A stretch of DNA of 64,000 nt, taken from positions 1,240,001-1,304,000 of the forward strand of contig AP018180.1 in the NCBI GenBank assembly GCA_002368155.1, written 5' to 3'. The notes under the pieces were generated by a model, which worked only from the letters and a program-made list of their open reading frames with translations, was not told the DNA's origin and ran no database searches. Within the stretch, counting starts at the first letter, position 1; each line of letters opens with the position of its first letter. This document shows positions 1 to 8,326 of the stretch, one piece after another. The DNA is from Nostoc carneum NIES-2107. GTDB lineage: Bacteria; Cyanobacteriota; Cyanobacteriia; Cyanobacteriales; Nostocaceae. The position numbers were made by a program, and so were the translations under genes.

Positions 1-1650
1 TTGAATTTGTCTGATGCAGATTGGCAACAGGCTAAAATCCAAATTCATCAGACTTTAGAGCGGATGTTAGCACAGGGTATCTATCCTGGTTTATCTTCTC
101 ATAACCTGAACTCTGCAATCGCGATGCAGGTAAGTGTATCTGTTCCCAAAACAACGCAACCTTTAGCAAACCGACTGCTATCAACGGTAATTATTCCCAA
201 CCTGATTAAAGATATTGAGCAAACTAAGGTAATTGCAGAAAAAGCAGCACAAGCTGTAGAACCAACAACAGTCAGCATTCAAAAAGGTGAGGCGATTGTC
301 AAGGCGGGAGAAAAAATTACTCAGGCTGATTTTGTACTATTAGACTACTTTCGCTTGAGCCAACGCAGCATCGACTGGGTGGAACTAACGCGTTTCACAG
401 CCATAGTAGGGTTAGCGGTAGCTGTGTTTAGGGTAGTAGAAAGACGATTTTATGCCAAGTTAAGAAGTAGCGATTATACCTTAATAATTCTCCTCATTCT
501 CAGTGCGCCGTTGCTGATATTTTTGACCAAATCATTTACAGGTTTACCAGCCATAGGTTTACTGCTGGGTAGCTTTTACGGTTCGGCAATTGGCGGTACT
601 GTGATGGGGTTACTAGGAATATTACTTTCAATTGGCACAGAACTGAGCTGGCATGATTTAATACCAAGTGCCACCAGTGGAATTCTGGGTGGATTAATGG
701 CGGGACAATGGCGATTTCCTGGCAGAGAAGCACCGCGAACGCGAGAAGAATTAGCTACCTTGGGAATTTTAATTGGGTTGACCCAAGGAGGTGTTTACTT
801 ATTGGTGAATACTGCGATCGCACCTCTTTGGTATGCTGTTCTGGGTACAGCCATGCTCAATGGTTTGGCTGGGTTACTTTGGAGCATCTTAGCCCTAGGA
901 ATTAGCCCTTACCTAGAAACTGCATTTGATTTAGTCACACCAATTCGTTTAGCTGAATTGTCCAATCCCAACAGGCCTTTATTAAAACGCCTCGCCCATG
1001 AAACTCCAGGGACTTTTCAGCATACTCTTTTTGTAGCCACCCTAGCAGAAGCAGCAGCCAGAGCATTACATTGTCATGTAGAACTGGTAAGGGCTGGAGT
1101 TCTCTATCACGACATTGGGAAAATGCACGATCCCCTAGGGTTTATTGAAAATCAAATGGCAGGCCCGAATAAACACGATGCGATTAACGATCCCTGGAAA
1201 AGCGCGGAAATCATTAAAAAGCACGTGAGTGAAGGGCTAGTTATGGCTCGTCAGTATAAGCTACCTAGTGCTATTCAGGCTTTTATTCCCGAACACCAAG
1301 GCACGATTTTAATTGCATATTTCTATAATGAAGCACAGAAACAGCAGCAATATCATCCTGATATAGTGTTGCACGAGTCAGATTTTCGCTATGACGGCCC
1401 GATTCCCCAATCCAAAGAAACCGGAATTGCCATGCTAGCTGACGCTTGTGAAGCCGCATTGCGATCGCTCAAAGATGCAACCCCAGAAGCAGCACTAGCA
1501 ATGGTCAATAAAATCCTGAAAGCACGTTGGCAGGATCATCAGTTAATAGATTCAGGATTAACCAGGGAAGAAATGTCTCAAATTGCTTATATTTTTGTTC
1601 AAGTTTGGCAGCAATTTCATCACAAACGCATCCCTTATTCTAAATCCTAG
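1..1650 (+). CDS. 7TM-HD family phosphohydrolase (PgpH-like), 5' partial
   Basis: Membrane-bound HD-domain phosphohydrolase of the 7TMR-HD type; the characterised relative PgpH of Firmicutes hydrolyses cyclic di-AMP. The gene runs in from before the window, because family members are about 750-850 residues and the first codon here (TTG) falls inside the extracytoplasmic domain. Visible order: tail of the extracytoplasmic region (about 1-125), seven hydrophobic segments (about 130-310), then an HD domain (about 325-520) with HETPGTFQHT and the metal-binding LYHDIGKM motif. The C-terminus is complete, ending in a TAG before a long non-coding stretch. Activity on c-di-AMP is inferred from the family. 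Confidence 0.9.
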   Translation: MNLSDADWQQAKIQIHQTLERMLAQGIYPGLSSHNLNSAIAMQVSVSVPKTTQPLANRLLSTVIIPNLIKDIEQTKVIAEKAAQAVEPTTVSIQKGEAIVKAGEKITQADFVLLDYFRLSQRSIDWVELTRFTAIVGLAVAVFRVVERRFYAKLRSSDYTLIILLILSAPLLIFLTKSFTGLPAIGLLLGSFYGSAIGGTVMGLLGILLSIGTELSWHDLIPSATSGILGGLMAGQWRFPGREAPRTREELATLGILIGLTQGGVYLLVNTAIAPLWYAVLGTAMLNGLAGLLWSILALGISPYLETAFDLVTPIRLAELSNPNRPLLKRLAHETPGTFQHTLFVATLAEAAARALHCHVELVRAGVLYHDIGKMHDPLGFIENQMAGPNKHDAINDPWKSAEIIKKHVSEGLVMARQYKLPSAIQAFIPEHQGTILIAYFYNEAQKQQQYHPDIVLHESDFRYDGPIPQSKETGIAMLADACEAALRSLKDATPEAALAMVNKILKARWQDHQLIDSGLTREEMSQIAYIFVQVWQQFHHKRIPYSKS

Positions 1651-2695
1651 ACATTGGCTAAGGATGCTCCGGGCAATAATTCCACAGGTAAACAACTTTT
1701 TGCAAAAGTCGGGTATTTAAATATCGCCAAAGTAAGTGGCATTAATCATTGGGTTAAAAAAATATATAGTATTTCCTATTCTTTAAAATTATTTTGTTAG
1801 AGCAGTAAATTGTTGATTATTTATATTATTTACCCACAAATTTGATGCTTGCTATAGACAATCTCATCTGTATGATTATTTCTGCTTGCTTTTAGCGCTG
1901 ATAATTTGATTTTATTCTACCCCTGATCACAAAAGCTCCAGGAATGCGAGAATAAAGTGTGGGGTTAAGCCTCTGCAATCAATAGTCGAGTCTGATTAAC
2001 TTATACAAATTAAAGCTCAATTCTATAGTATGGTTATTGCCGTACTGCTTTAATAAACAAAATATCTATATGATTATGGGTGGTTTTGATTTGATATTCA
2101 AGATGCGATCACTTAAATTTTTTCGCTTCAATATCCGGGAACTACTTGTGCGCGATCATCGTGATTAATATCTATACTTTATCAGTACTGGCGGTAATAT
2201 TTTTGTTCGCCAACTATTTTTCTCTAAAATTCACCTGGCTGCTCTTGCTCACAATCTAGACCTTGGTGTAGTCTGAGGTTCTTATTATCCTTGAGCAAAT
2301 CTTTGCTTAGTTGTCTCTATAGATACAATAACTATGCTATTCTAGTCAACTTCATATAGACATCAGGGCTATTAACCATCTAATATTGGCTGTTCATTAC
2401 TGGAAAACTGTGCAGTTAATTGCCTAATTTTCAGCATAATAGTTCATCTTTACAGGAAAAGTTGATGATAGCTATACCATTCCATATACTATGCATTTTT
2501 GTCACTAAATGCCTATATACTAGACTAGACTTTGAACAATTTGAGATTTTTGTTAATTGTGATACCAGCAACTATTAATTTTTAGAGGAAATACTAGCAA
2601 AAATACATTTTTTAAGGTTTAGTAAAAACTAGATCCAGTATCATCAAACAACCCAAAACTTCATGTGGTGTGATAATCAAGAGAGGAGTGAAAAC
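1651..2695. other. Long AT-rich intergenic region, no gene seen
   Basis: About 1.05 kb between the HD hydrolase and the squalene/phytoene synthase-like gene. No open frame with coding character, no RNA gene and no heptamer array was recognised. It is clearly AT-rich. It presumably holds the promoter of the hopanoid-type cluster, but no promoter could be assigned. Confidence 0.5.
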
Positions 2696-3526
2696 ATGGA
2701 TTTACGTCAAGACGCACTGCAAATCCTGAAGGAAACTAGTCGAACTTTTTATATACCAATTAGCATTTTACCATCGGGATTACAAGAAGCAGTAGCGTCA
2801 GCATACTTGTGTATGCGAGCTATTGATGAAATTGAAGATCATCCAGAACTGGATAACCAAACTAAAGCGCAGCTATTAAGAACAATTAGCTTGACATTAC
2901 AAGCAGGCGTAGATGGCTTTGCGGTTGATGCTTTCTCCTCAGGATTGAGTGGTTACGAGAATACTTTAGCAGAAGTTACCCTCGGAATTAGAGAATGGTC
3001 AATATTAGCACCTGAATCGATCGCACCGCGAATTTGGGATGCAACCGCTGCAATGGCAGACCGCATGGCGTACTGGGCCGAACAAAATTGGCAGATTAAA
3101 ACAGAATCCGATTTAGATCGTTATACATTTGGGGTTGCAGGGGCGGTGGGGTTATTGCTATCAGATTTATGGGCTTGGTATGACAGCACAGAAACTAACC
3201 GTACTCAAGCTATAGGTTTTGGACGTGGCTTACAAGCAGTGAATATCCTACGTAATCACGCGGAAGATTTGAAACGGGGTGTAGACTTTTATCCTGAAGG
3301 TTGGACTGCCGCAAATATGCATGAATACGCACGCCGCAATTTAGCCTTGGCTGATGCTTACACTAAACATCTGCCACCCGGCCCGGCTTTAGACTTTTGC
3401 CAAATTCCCCTCACTTTGGCACATGGAACCCTAGATGCCTTAGCTAACGGTAAAGAAAAACTCAGCCGTAACGACGTTTTGGCACTCCTGAAGAAATTTA
3501 TAGATGTGAATATGAAAGCTAGCTGA
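2696..3526 (+). CDS. Squalene/phytoene synthase family protein (trans-isoprenyl diphosphate head-to-head condensing type)
   Basis: A 276-residue all-alpha prenyl synthase of the squalene/phytoene synthase family, which joins two prenyl diphosphates head to head. The substrate-binding Asp-rich motif 1 is visible as AIDEIEDHPELD (about residue 42). The second motif reads NILRNHAEDLKRG (about 180), where typical members have NxLRDxxED, so the first Asp of that motif is Asn. The ATG at 2696 is chosen over the upstream in-frame start at 2663 because a good Shine-Dalgarno (GAGAGGAG) precedes it. The hpnJ and hpnK genes follow on the same strand, so a role in hopanoid precursor supply is a reasonable inference. 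The substitution could indicate a subfamily with altered chemistry. Confidence 0.8.
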   Translation: MDLRQDALQILKETSRTFYIPISILPSGLQEAVASAYLCMRAIDEIEDHPELDNQTKAQLLRTISLTLQAGVDGFAVDAFSSGLSGYENTLAEVTLGIREWSILAPESIAPRIWDATAAMADRMAYWAEQNWQIKTESDLDRYTFGVAGAVGLLLSDLWAWYDSTETNRTQAIGFGRGLQAVNILRNHAEDLKRGVDFYPEGWTAANMHEYARRNLALADAYTKHLPPGPALDFCQIPLTLAHGTLDALANGKEKLSRNDVLALLKKFIDVNMKAS

Positions 3527-3528
3527 TG

Positions 3529-3725
3529 AGGGACTGGGGACTGGGGACTGGGGATTGGGGACTGGGGACTGGGGACTGGGGACTGGGGACTGGGGACAAG
3601 GAGAAATCTCTATTACCCATTACTCATTACTTATTACCCATTACTCATTACTCATTACTTATTACTCATTACTCATTACCCATTACCCATTACCCATTAC
3701 CCATTACCCATTACCAATTACCCTT
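3529..3725. repeat. Two abutting heptamer tandem arrays (GGGGACT and CATTACC/T types)
   Basis: From 3529 to about 3597 the 7-bp unit GGGGACT (one GGGGATT variant) repeats about nine times. From about 3611 to 3725 a second 7-bp family, CATTACC with T variants, repeats about 15 times. Both are short tandemly repeated repetitive (STRR) sequences typical of heterocystous cyanobacteria. They fill the gap between the synthase gene and hpnJ. A 260-bp open frame through this block is a by-product of the repeats. Confidence 0.9.
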
Positions 3726-3748
3726 AACTAAAGGAGAGCTATATTGCA

Positions 3749-5200
3749 ATGAAGAAAACTTTGTTCCTCAGTCCTCCTTCTTTTGATGGATTTGACGGTG
3801 GTGCAGGTTCGCGATACCAAGCTAAACGCGAAATTACTTCCTTTTGGTATCCCACATGGCTAGCGCAACCAGCGGCTTTAGTGCCAGGTAGTAAGCTTGT
3901 GGATGCACCACCGCATGGACAGACTGTGGATGATGTGCTGAAAATCGCTAAAGATTACGAATTGGTAATCATGCACACCAGTACGCCTTCATTAGCGAAT
4001 GATGTGAAGTGTGCTGAAGCCATTAAAGCCCAAAATCCAGACGTGCAGATTGGTTTTGTTGGGGCCCATGTGGCAGTATTGCCAGAGCAAACACTGCAGG
4101 ATTATCCAGTTATCGACTTTGTTTGTCGTAATGAATTTGACTATACCTGCAAAGAATTAGCTGAAGGTCTACCTTGGGAAGACATTAAAGGTCTTAGCTA
4201 TCGCGATCAGCATTCTAATATCCGCCACAACGAAGAGCGGGCATTAATTCATGACTGGGATGCTATGCCCAGTGTGCTTCCTACCTATGCCCGCGACTTA
4301 GATATTACCAAATACTTCATTGGCTACCTACTGCATCCCTACATTTCCTTTTACACCGGGCGCGGCTGTCCAGCAAAATGCACCTTCTGCCTTTGGCCGC
4401 AGACAATTGGCGGTCACCTCTACCGTCATAAAAGCCCAGAAGTTGTAGGAAGGGAGATGGAAGAAGCCAAAGCCATCTTCGGTGACAAGGTGCGGGAGTA
4501 TATGTTTGATGATGATACCTTTACCATCGACAAACATCGCGCGATCGCAATTAGCGAACACATGAAGCGGCTCAAACTCACTTGGAGTTGTAACGCTCGT
4601 GCCAATTTAGATTACGATACCCTGAAAACTCTACGTGACAACGGTTTGCGCTTGCTGCTTGTTGGTTTTGAATCTGGTAACCAAGATATTCTCAACCGCA
4701 TTAAAAAAGGCATCAAGCTAGAAGTAGCGCGGGAATTTATGAAAAACTGCCATAAGCTAGGGATTACTGTGCATGGCACTTTCATTATTGGTTTACCAAT
4801 TGAAACTCAAGAAACCGTAGAAGAGACTATTCGCTTCGCTTGCGAACTCAGTCCCCATACAATTCAAGTCTCAATTGCTGCACCTTACCCCGGTACAGAA
4901 CTTTACGAACAAGCTCAAGCTAACGGCTGGTTTACTAACCAATCTTTAGTAGCTAACTCCGGTATTCAAACCTCAACATTGCAATATCCTACGCTTTCCA
5001 GTGAAGAAATCGAAGATGCAGTTGAGCGTATGTATCGGAAATTCTACTTCCGCCCTAAAGCAATTATCCCCATTGTCAAGGAAATGCTCACAGACCGTCA
5101 GATGATGGTACGTCGCCTGCGCGAAGGCGGAGAGTTCTTCTCCTACCTGAGAGAACGCCGCAATCAGCAGACTGCTGCACATGCGGGTGTTGGGGAGTAG
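3749..5200 (+). CDS. hpnJ: Hopanoid biosynthesis radical SAM protein HpnJ
   Basis: Class B radical SAM enzyme with an N-terminal B12-binding-like domain (about 60-170) and a radical SAM core whose cluster cysteines are C207, C211 and C214 in GRGCPAKCTFC. The N-terminal LSPPSFDGFDGGAGSRYQ stretch is characteristic of HpnJ. In Burkholderia, HpnJ is needed to turn bacteriohopanetetrol glucosamine into the cyclitol ether form, acting after HpnI and HpnK. At 483 residues it is full length for the family. The ATG at 3749 follows an AGGAGAG ribosome site about 11 bases upstream. hpnK lies directly downstream; hpnI is not in this window. Confidence 0.92.
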   Translation: MKKTLFLSPPSFDGFDGGAGSRYQAKREITSFWYPTWLAQPAALVPGSKLVDAPPHGQTVDDVLKIAKDYELVIMHTSTPSLANDVKCAEAIKAQNPDVQIGFVGAHVAVLPEQTLQDYPVIDFVCRNEFDYTCKELAEGLPWEDIKGLSYRDQHSNIRHNEERALIHDWDAMPSVLPTYARDLDITKYFIGYLLHPYISFYTGRGCPAKCTFCLWPQTIGGHLYRHKSPEVVGREMEEAKAIFGDKVREYMFDDDTFTIDKHRAIAISEHMKRLKLTWSCNARANLDYDTLKTLRDNGLRLLLVGFESGNQDILNRIKKGIKLEVAREFMKNCHKLGITVHGTFIIGLPIETQETVEETIRFACELSPHTIQVSIAAPYPGTELYEQAQANGWFTNQSLVANSGIQTSTLQYPTLSSEEIEDAVERMYRKFYFRPKAIIPIVKEMLTDRQMMVRRLREGGEFFSYLRERRNQQTAAHAGVGE

Positions 5201-5202
5201 GG

Positions 5203-5330
5203 ACTGGGGATTGGGGACTGGGGACTGGGGACTGGGGAGATGAGGAAGCAGGGGAGCAGGGGGAGAATAAATTACCCATTACCCAATAACAAATGACCAA
5301 TGACCAATGACCAATGACCAATGACTAATG
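5203..5330. repeat. Heptamer arrays (GGGGACT, ATTACCC and ATGACCA families) running into the hpnK start codon
   Basis: Between hpnJ and hpnK there is a short GGGGACT array (5203-5238), a few ATTACCC units (about 5270-5285) and then an AATGACC/AATGACT array (about 5291-5334). The last array contains six or seven ATG triplets in all three frames, and the ATG used for hpnK is one of them. Confidence 0.85.
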
Positions 5331-6185
5331 ACTAATGCCCGCCATGTAATTATTAATGCTGATGACTTTGGCTTTTCTGCTGGAGTCAATCAAGCAATTA
5401 TCCAAGCTTATGAACAGGGTGTATTAACTAGTACCAGTTTGATGGTAACTGGAGACGCTGCCGAAGATGCGATCGCATTGGCACGTAATCACCCTAATTT
5501 AGCTATGGGCTTGCATTTAGTTTTGGTATGCGGTCGTTCTGTTCTCCCACCCTCTCAAATTCCCCATTTGGTAGACTCTCAGGGTATTTTCTCCGATAGT
5601 CCTTTTAAAGCTGGCTTACGCTATCAATTCCATGCAGCTGCGCGTGAGGAATTGCGGCAAGAAATCCGCGCCCAGTTAACAAAATTCCGCGACTCTGGGC
5701 TGACCCTTTCTCATGTAGATGGGCATTTACATTTACATACCCATCCCGTAGTAATGCGGATATTAGTGGAATTAGCCGAGGAATTTAATATTCGCGTCAT
5801 CCGTCTGCCATCGGAAGAACTAGCAATGACTCTAAAGCTTGACCGTACTGGGCTATTTAATAAATTAGTGTGGTCAGGAGTATTTGGCAGACTCCGCAGC
5901 TATGGTGAAAGTTTACTCAAATCAAACGGTATTAAATACGCCGATCGCGTTTATGGATTGCTGCAAACTGGAAAGATGAGTGAGGAATACTTGCTTGGTT
6001 TAATCCCGCAAATTCAAGCAGACTTAGTAGAGATTTATTCCCATCCCGCAGTCATTCAACCAGGCGAACCACTAAACGGCCCATCAGGAGCCGGTGAAGT
6101 AGAACTTGCAGCTTTATTAAGTCAGCAGGTGCGCCAAACACTAACAGCTAGCGGTTTTGAATTAACTAACTATTATCAAATTTAA
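5328..6185 (+). CDS. hpnK: Hopanoid biosynthesis protein HpnK, YdjC-type carbohydrate deacetylase
   Basis: A 285-residue YdjC/ChbG-fold metal-dependent deacetylase. In hopanoid producers HpnK removes the N-acetyl group from bacteriohopanetetrol N-acetylglucosamine before HpnJ acts. The metal-binding aspartates are visible in INADDFGFSAG (D12, D13), and a histidine-rich motif DGHLHLHTHP sits near residue 130. Length is normal for the family. The start is ambiguous: ATG 5328 lies inside the AATGACY repeat array and no conventional ribosome site precedes it. It is kept because the conserved N-terminus begins only a few residues later. It follows hpnJ on the same strand. Confidence 0.9.
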   Translation: MTNARHVIINADDFGFSAGVNQAIIQAYEQGVLTSTSLMVTGDAAEDAIALARNHPNLAMGLHLVLVCGRSVLPPSQIPHLVDSQGIFSDSPFKAGLRYQFHAAAREELRQEIRAQLTKFRDSGLTLSHVDGHLHLHTHPVVMRILVELAEEFNIRVIRLPSEELAMTLKLDRTGLFNKLVWSGVFGRLRSYGESLLKSNGIKYADRVYGLLQTGKMSEEYLLGLIPQIQADLVEIYSHPAVIQPGEPLNGPSGAGEVELAALLSQQVRQTLTASGFELTNYYQI

Positions 6186-6224
6186 AATATGCCTTGTTTA
6201 AGGTGTTTGGTGTTTGGTGTTTGT

Positions 6225-6270
6225 TACTATTACCCATTCCCTATTACCAATTACCCATTACCAATTACCC
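6225..6270. repeat. Short CATTACC-type heptamer array
   Basis: ATTACCC/CATTACC/AATTACC units between the convergent hpnK and DUF2237 genes. The array runs up to, and slightly into, the 3' end of the DUF2237 gene. Confidence 0.7.
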
Positions 6271-6633
6271 CCCTAAAGCGTGTTTTTTCATCTCGTCTAA
6301 ATTACAGACTTCCAAGGCTCTAGAATGGGTTGCTGCAAGTACAACTGGGGGAGCAACGCCAGCTTCTAGCGCTTCTTGCCAACGAGCCGCACATAAACAC
6401 CAGTGATCGCCTGGCTTCAATCCGGGAAAATTAAATTGGGGAACAGGTGTGCTGAGGTCGTTTCCTTGAGATTTAGTAAATTCTAAAAATTCTGCTGTCA
6501 TTTGAGCACATACAACGTGCATCCCAAAATCTTGTCCGCCTGTATTGCACAACCCATCACGGTAATAACCAGTCATCGGAGAAGTGCAGCAAATCTCCAG
6601 ATTGGTTCCTAGTACATTTTTAGCTTCTCCCAT
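6265..6633 (-). CDS. DUF2237 family protein
   Basis: Small cytosolic protein of 122 residues matching the DUF2237 family in overall pattern: NVLGTNLEICC near the start, GYYRDGLCNTGGQDFG, and GDHWCLCAARWQEALEAG in the middle. Several conserved Cys and Asp/His residues suggest a metal or nucleotide site, but no function is established. The ATG at 6633 is chosen over the GTG at 6639 because an AGGTGAGG ribosome site sits at the proper distance from it. It is convergent with hpnK. Confidence 0.85.
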   Translation of the reverse strand: MGEAKNVLGTNLEICCTSPMTGYYRDGLCNTGGQDFGMHVVCAQMTAEFLEFTKSQGNDLSTPVPQFNFPGLKPGDHWCLCAARWQEALEAGVAPPVVLAATHSRALEVCNLDEMKKHALGG

Positions 6634-7033
6634 AAACACCTCACCTGAAGTTAGTTCATTCTGTTATTAAGGTAATACCAAATAGAGCGGCATGGGGCAT
6701 GGGGCATTGGGCATGGGGCATCGGTAATTGGGTGTTTGGTAATTGGTAATTGGTAATGGAGATTTCTCCCATTGTCCCCTCATCTCCCCAATCCCCAGTC
6801 CCTAGTCCCCAGTCCCAAATTCAAGGTTCTAATCTACACAGCAAAGATGTAAGCAATTAACATTAGTTAAAGATGTAGGCTCTGCCATGTAAGGAATAAA
6901 TTGAATACTCTAAAGGCTTATCTCTTAAGGAATAGGTGATTTTGTACTTTACAATTACGTATTTTTACTGTAGCAACACAGTGTAACACCCGTGTAATCT
7001 GGAGCGCAATGTCTTTTCATTATCTCAACCATT
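6634..7033. repeat. Intergenic region with several heptamer arrays
   Basis: Between about 6690 and 6825 there are GGGGCAT, GGTAATT and CCCCAGT/CCCCAAT type heptamer runs. The remainder (about 6826-7033) holds no recognisable gene. It must contain the start signals of the small gene at 7034 and of the divergent DUF2237 gene, but none could be assigned. Confidence 0.6.
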
Positions 7034-7324
7034 GTGAAATCCATCCTACAGACCTATTTAGAACAAGAAATCTGGGTATTAATCAGAGATAAATGGTATT
7101 TCGCCACAGTTATCGGAGTTTGGGATGATTTGTTGTGGTTCAAGCACAGAACTTACAACAAAGAGACAGAGGAGGATACTCTGTGGGAAATGATCGTCAA
7201 AATCAGTGAAGTAGTTGCGATTGATAAAGTTCAGTCTGTTGTTAGCAGAAAACCAGACGTATTTATTTCTCGTCTACTGGAAACCGACAAAAATGTAACT
7301 AATCCTCAAGAACATGAAAGCTAG
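7034..7324 (+). CDS. Hypothetical protein
   Basis: A 96-residue acidic protein starting with GTG. It begins with a short helix and then shows beta-rich segments (WVLIRDKWYFATVIGVWDD, TLWEMIVKISEVVAIDKV), as in small SH3-like or Sm-like barrels. No family was recognised. No strong ribosome site precedes the GTG. Coding status rests on length, composition and clean flanks. The gene stands alone, with large gaps on both sides. Confidence 0.6.
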   Translation: MKSILQTYLEQEIWVLIRDKWYFATVIGVWDDLLWFKHRTYNKETEEDTLWEMIVKISEVVAIDKVQSVVSRKPDVFISRLLETDKNVTNPQEHES

Positions 7325-7470
7325 CGCTTGATATGTTAAGGGGAAAGGGGTCATGGGGAAGGCGTAAAGACGATTTCGTAATTTCTTCCTTGTCTTCTAA
7401 ATATCAATATCCGGAATTGATCAACTTAACTTGAAGTGTTAATTGTCTTTTTCATACCTTGTGTATGGCA

Positions 7471-7508
7471 ACGCACCCAGGAATTCGTTTAGAATTTCTG
7501 GGTGCGCT
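7471..7508. terminator. Inverted repeat, possible terminator
   Basis: Arms GCACCCAGGAATT and AATTTCTGGGTGC surround a loop of about seven bases, giving a GC-rich stem about 150 bases after the 7034 gene. No clear T-run follows, so it may instead be a mobile palindrome or an RNA hairpin. Confidence 0.45.
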
Positions 7509-7608
7509 TAGTAGGATTTTAGACATCCTATCCTAGGTTGTATTTTCCTGGTCGCTAAGAAAACTAGTTGAATAAAAATTAAGTAGTGTGAAATTTAGGA
7601 GGACTTAA

Positions 7609-8046
7609 ATGGGACTGAGCGAAGAACTCTTGAACCCAACCAAAAAAGACTTGCTTGTGGATGACTGCTGCACGATGATCGAAGAACAGATTGCTTCAAA
7701 GTCAGGTCTAAGTGGCATAGCACTAAAAACTGCCTTTGCTGCACTTAAAGGGGTGAAGCCAGGATATATCCCTCATGTTGTTGAGCAGCTGCTACCACAA
7801 TGCTTCACAGCAATCGATCCGATCTGGAGTGAAGGTGTAGAGAAGGGCAATCCGGTAGATTACTTGGTTGAGAGTCGCTCTCGTGCAGCTGATGCACTGC
7901 TAAGTGTTACCGATCAGAGGGTACAAAAGAGTAGTCGCTCCATTGTTCGCGGAACTTATGACAAGTTTCGCGGTTCTGCCAAGCAATATGTTGAGGACGC
8001 AGTGCCGGATTTTGCCAAGGTAATAGGTAAGCACTCTCAAAACTAA
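7609..8046 (+). CDS. DUF6918 family protein
   Basis: A 145-residue helical protein resembling the DUF6918 family of actinobacteria and cyanobacteria. It has an N-terminal LSEELLNPTKKDLLVDD segment, KSGLSGIALKTAFAALKGVKPG in the middle, and a C-terminal domain ending in PDFAKVIGKHS. The function of the family is unknown. An excellent AGGAGGA ribosome site stands just before ATG 7609. It is followed by a strong bidirectional terminator and a convergent gene, so it is a single-gene unit. Confidence 0.82.
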   Translation: MGLSEELLNPTKKDLLVDDCCTMIEEQIASKSGLSGIALKTAFAALKGVKPGYIPHVVEQLLPQCFTAIDPIWSEGVEKGNPVDYLVESRSRAADALLSVTDQRVQKSSRSIVRGTYDKFRGSAKQYVEDAVPDFAKVIGKHSQN

Positions 8047-8238
8047 GGAAATAATTAGTAATTCGTAGTTTGTAATTCGTAATTAAATTAACTACTGGCT
8101 TACCTAAATGGGATTGGGCATTGGTATTCATTCCTCTGCCCTATACCCACAAATTTTAAGTCTTATGAGAATACCCTCGGCAAACTAGTAAGTCTGATCC
8201 CTCAAGAACTCATAAAAAATATGTGGCATATTATACAT

Positions 8239-8269
8239 AAACCCACAGCCTTAATAAGGCTGTGGGTTT
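8239..8269. terminator. Strong bidirectional rho-independent terminator
   Basis: Perfect 14-bp arms (AAACCCACAGCCTT / AAGGCTGTGGGTTT) with a three-base loop and A/T runs on both sides. It lies between the convergent DUF6918 gene and the membrane protein gene at 8327. Confidence 0.85.
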
Positions 8270-8326
8270 ATTTAATTAAGTGCAAATTTTCAGATATGCC
8301 CCATTTCCTGTTCCCTGCTTAAAAGA

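Noticed and set aside
3529-3725. Possible CRISPR array
   Set aside because: The unit is 7 bp without spacers; these are contiguous tandem repeats.
3526-3786. 86-codon open frame starting at the stop of the synthase gene
   Set aside because: It is a translation of the heptamer arrays (repeating DWGLGTG and ITHY units) and ends inside hpnJ in another frame.
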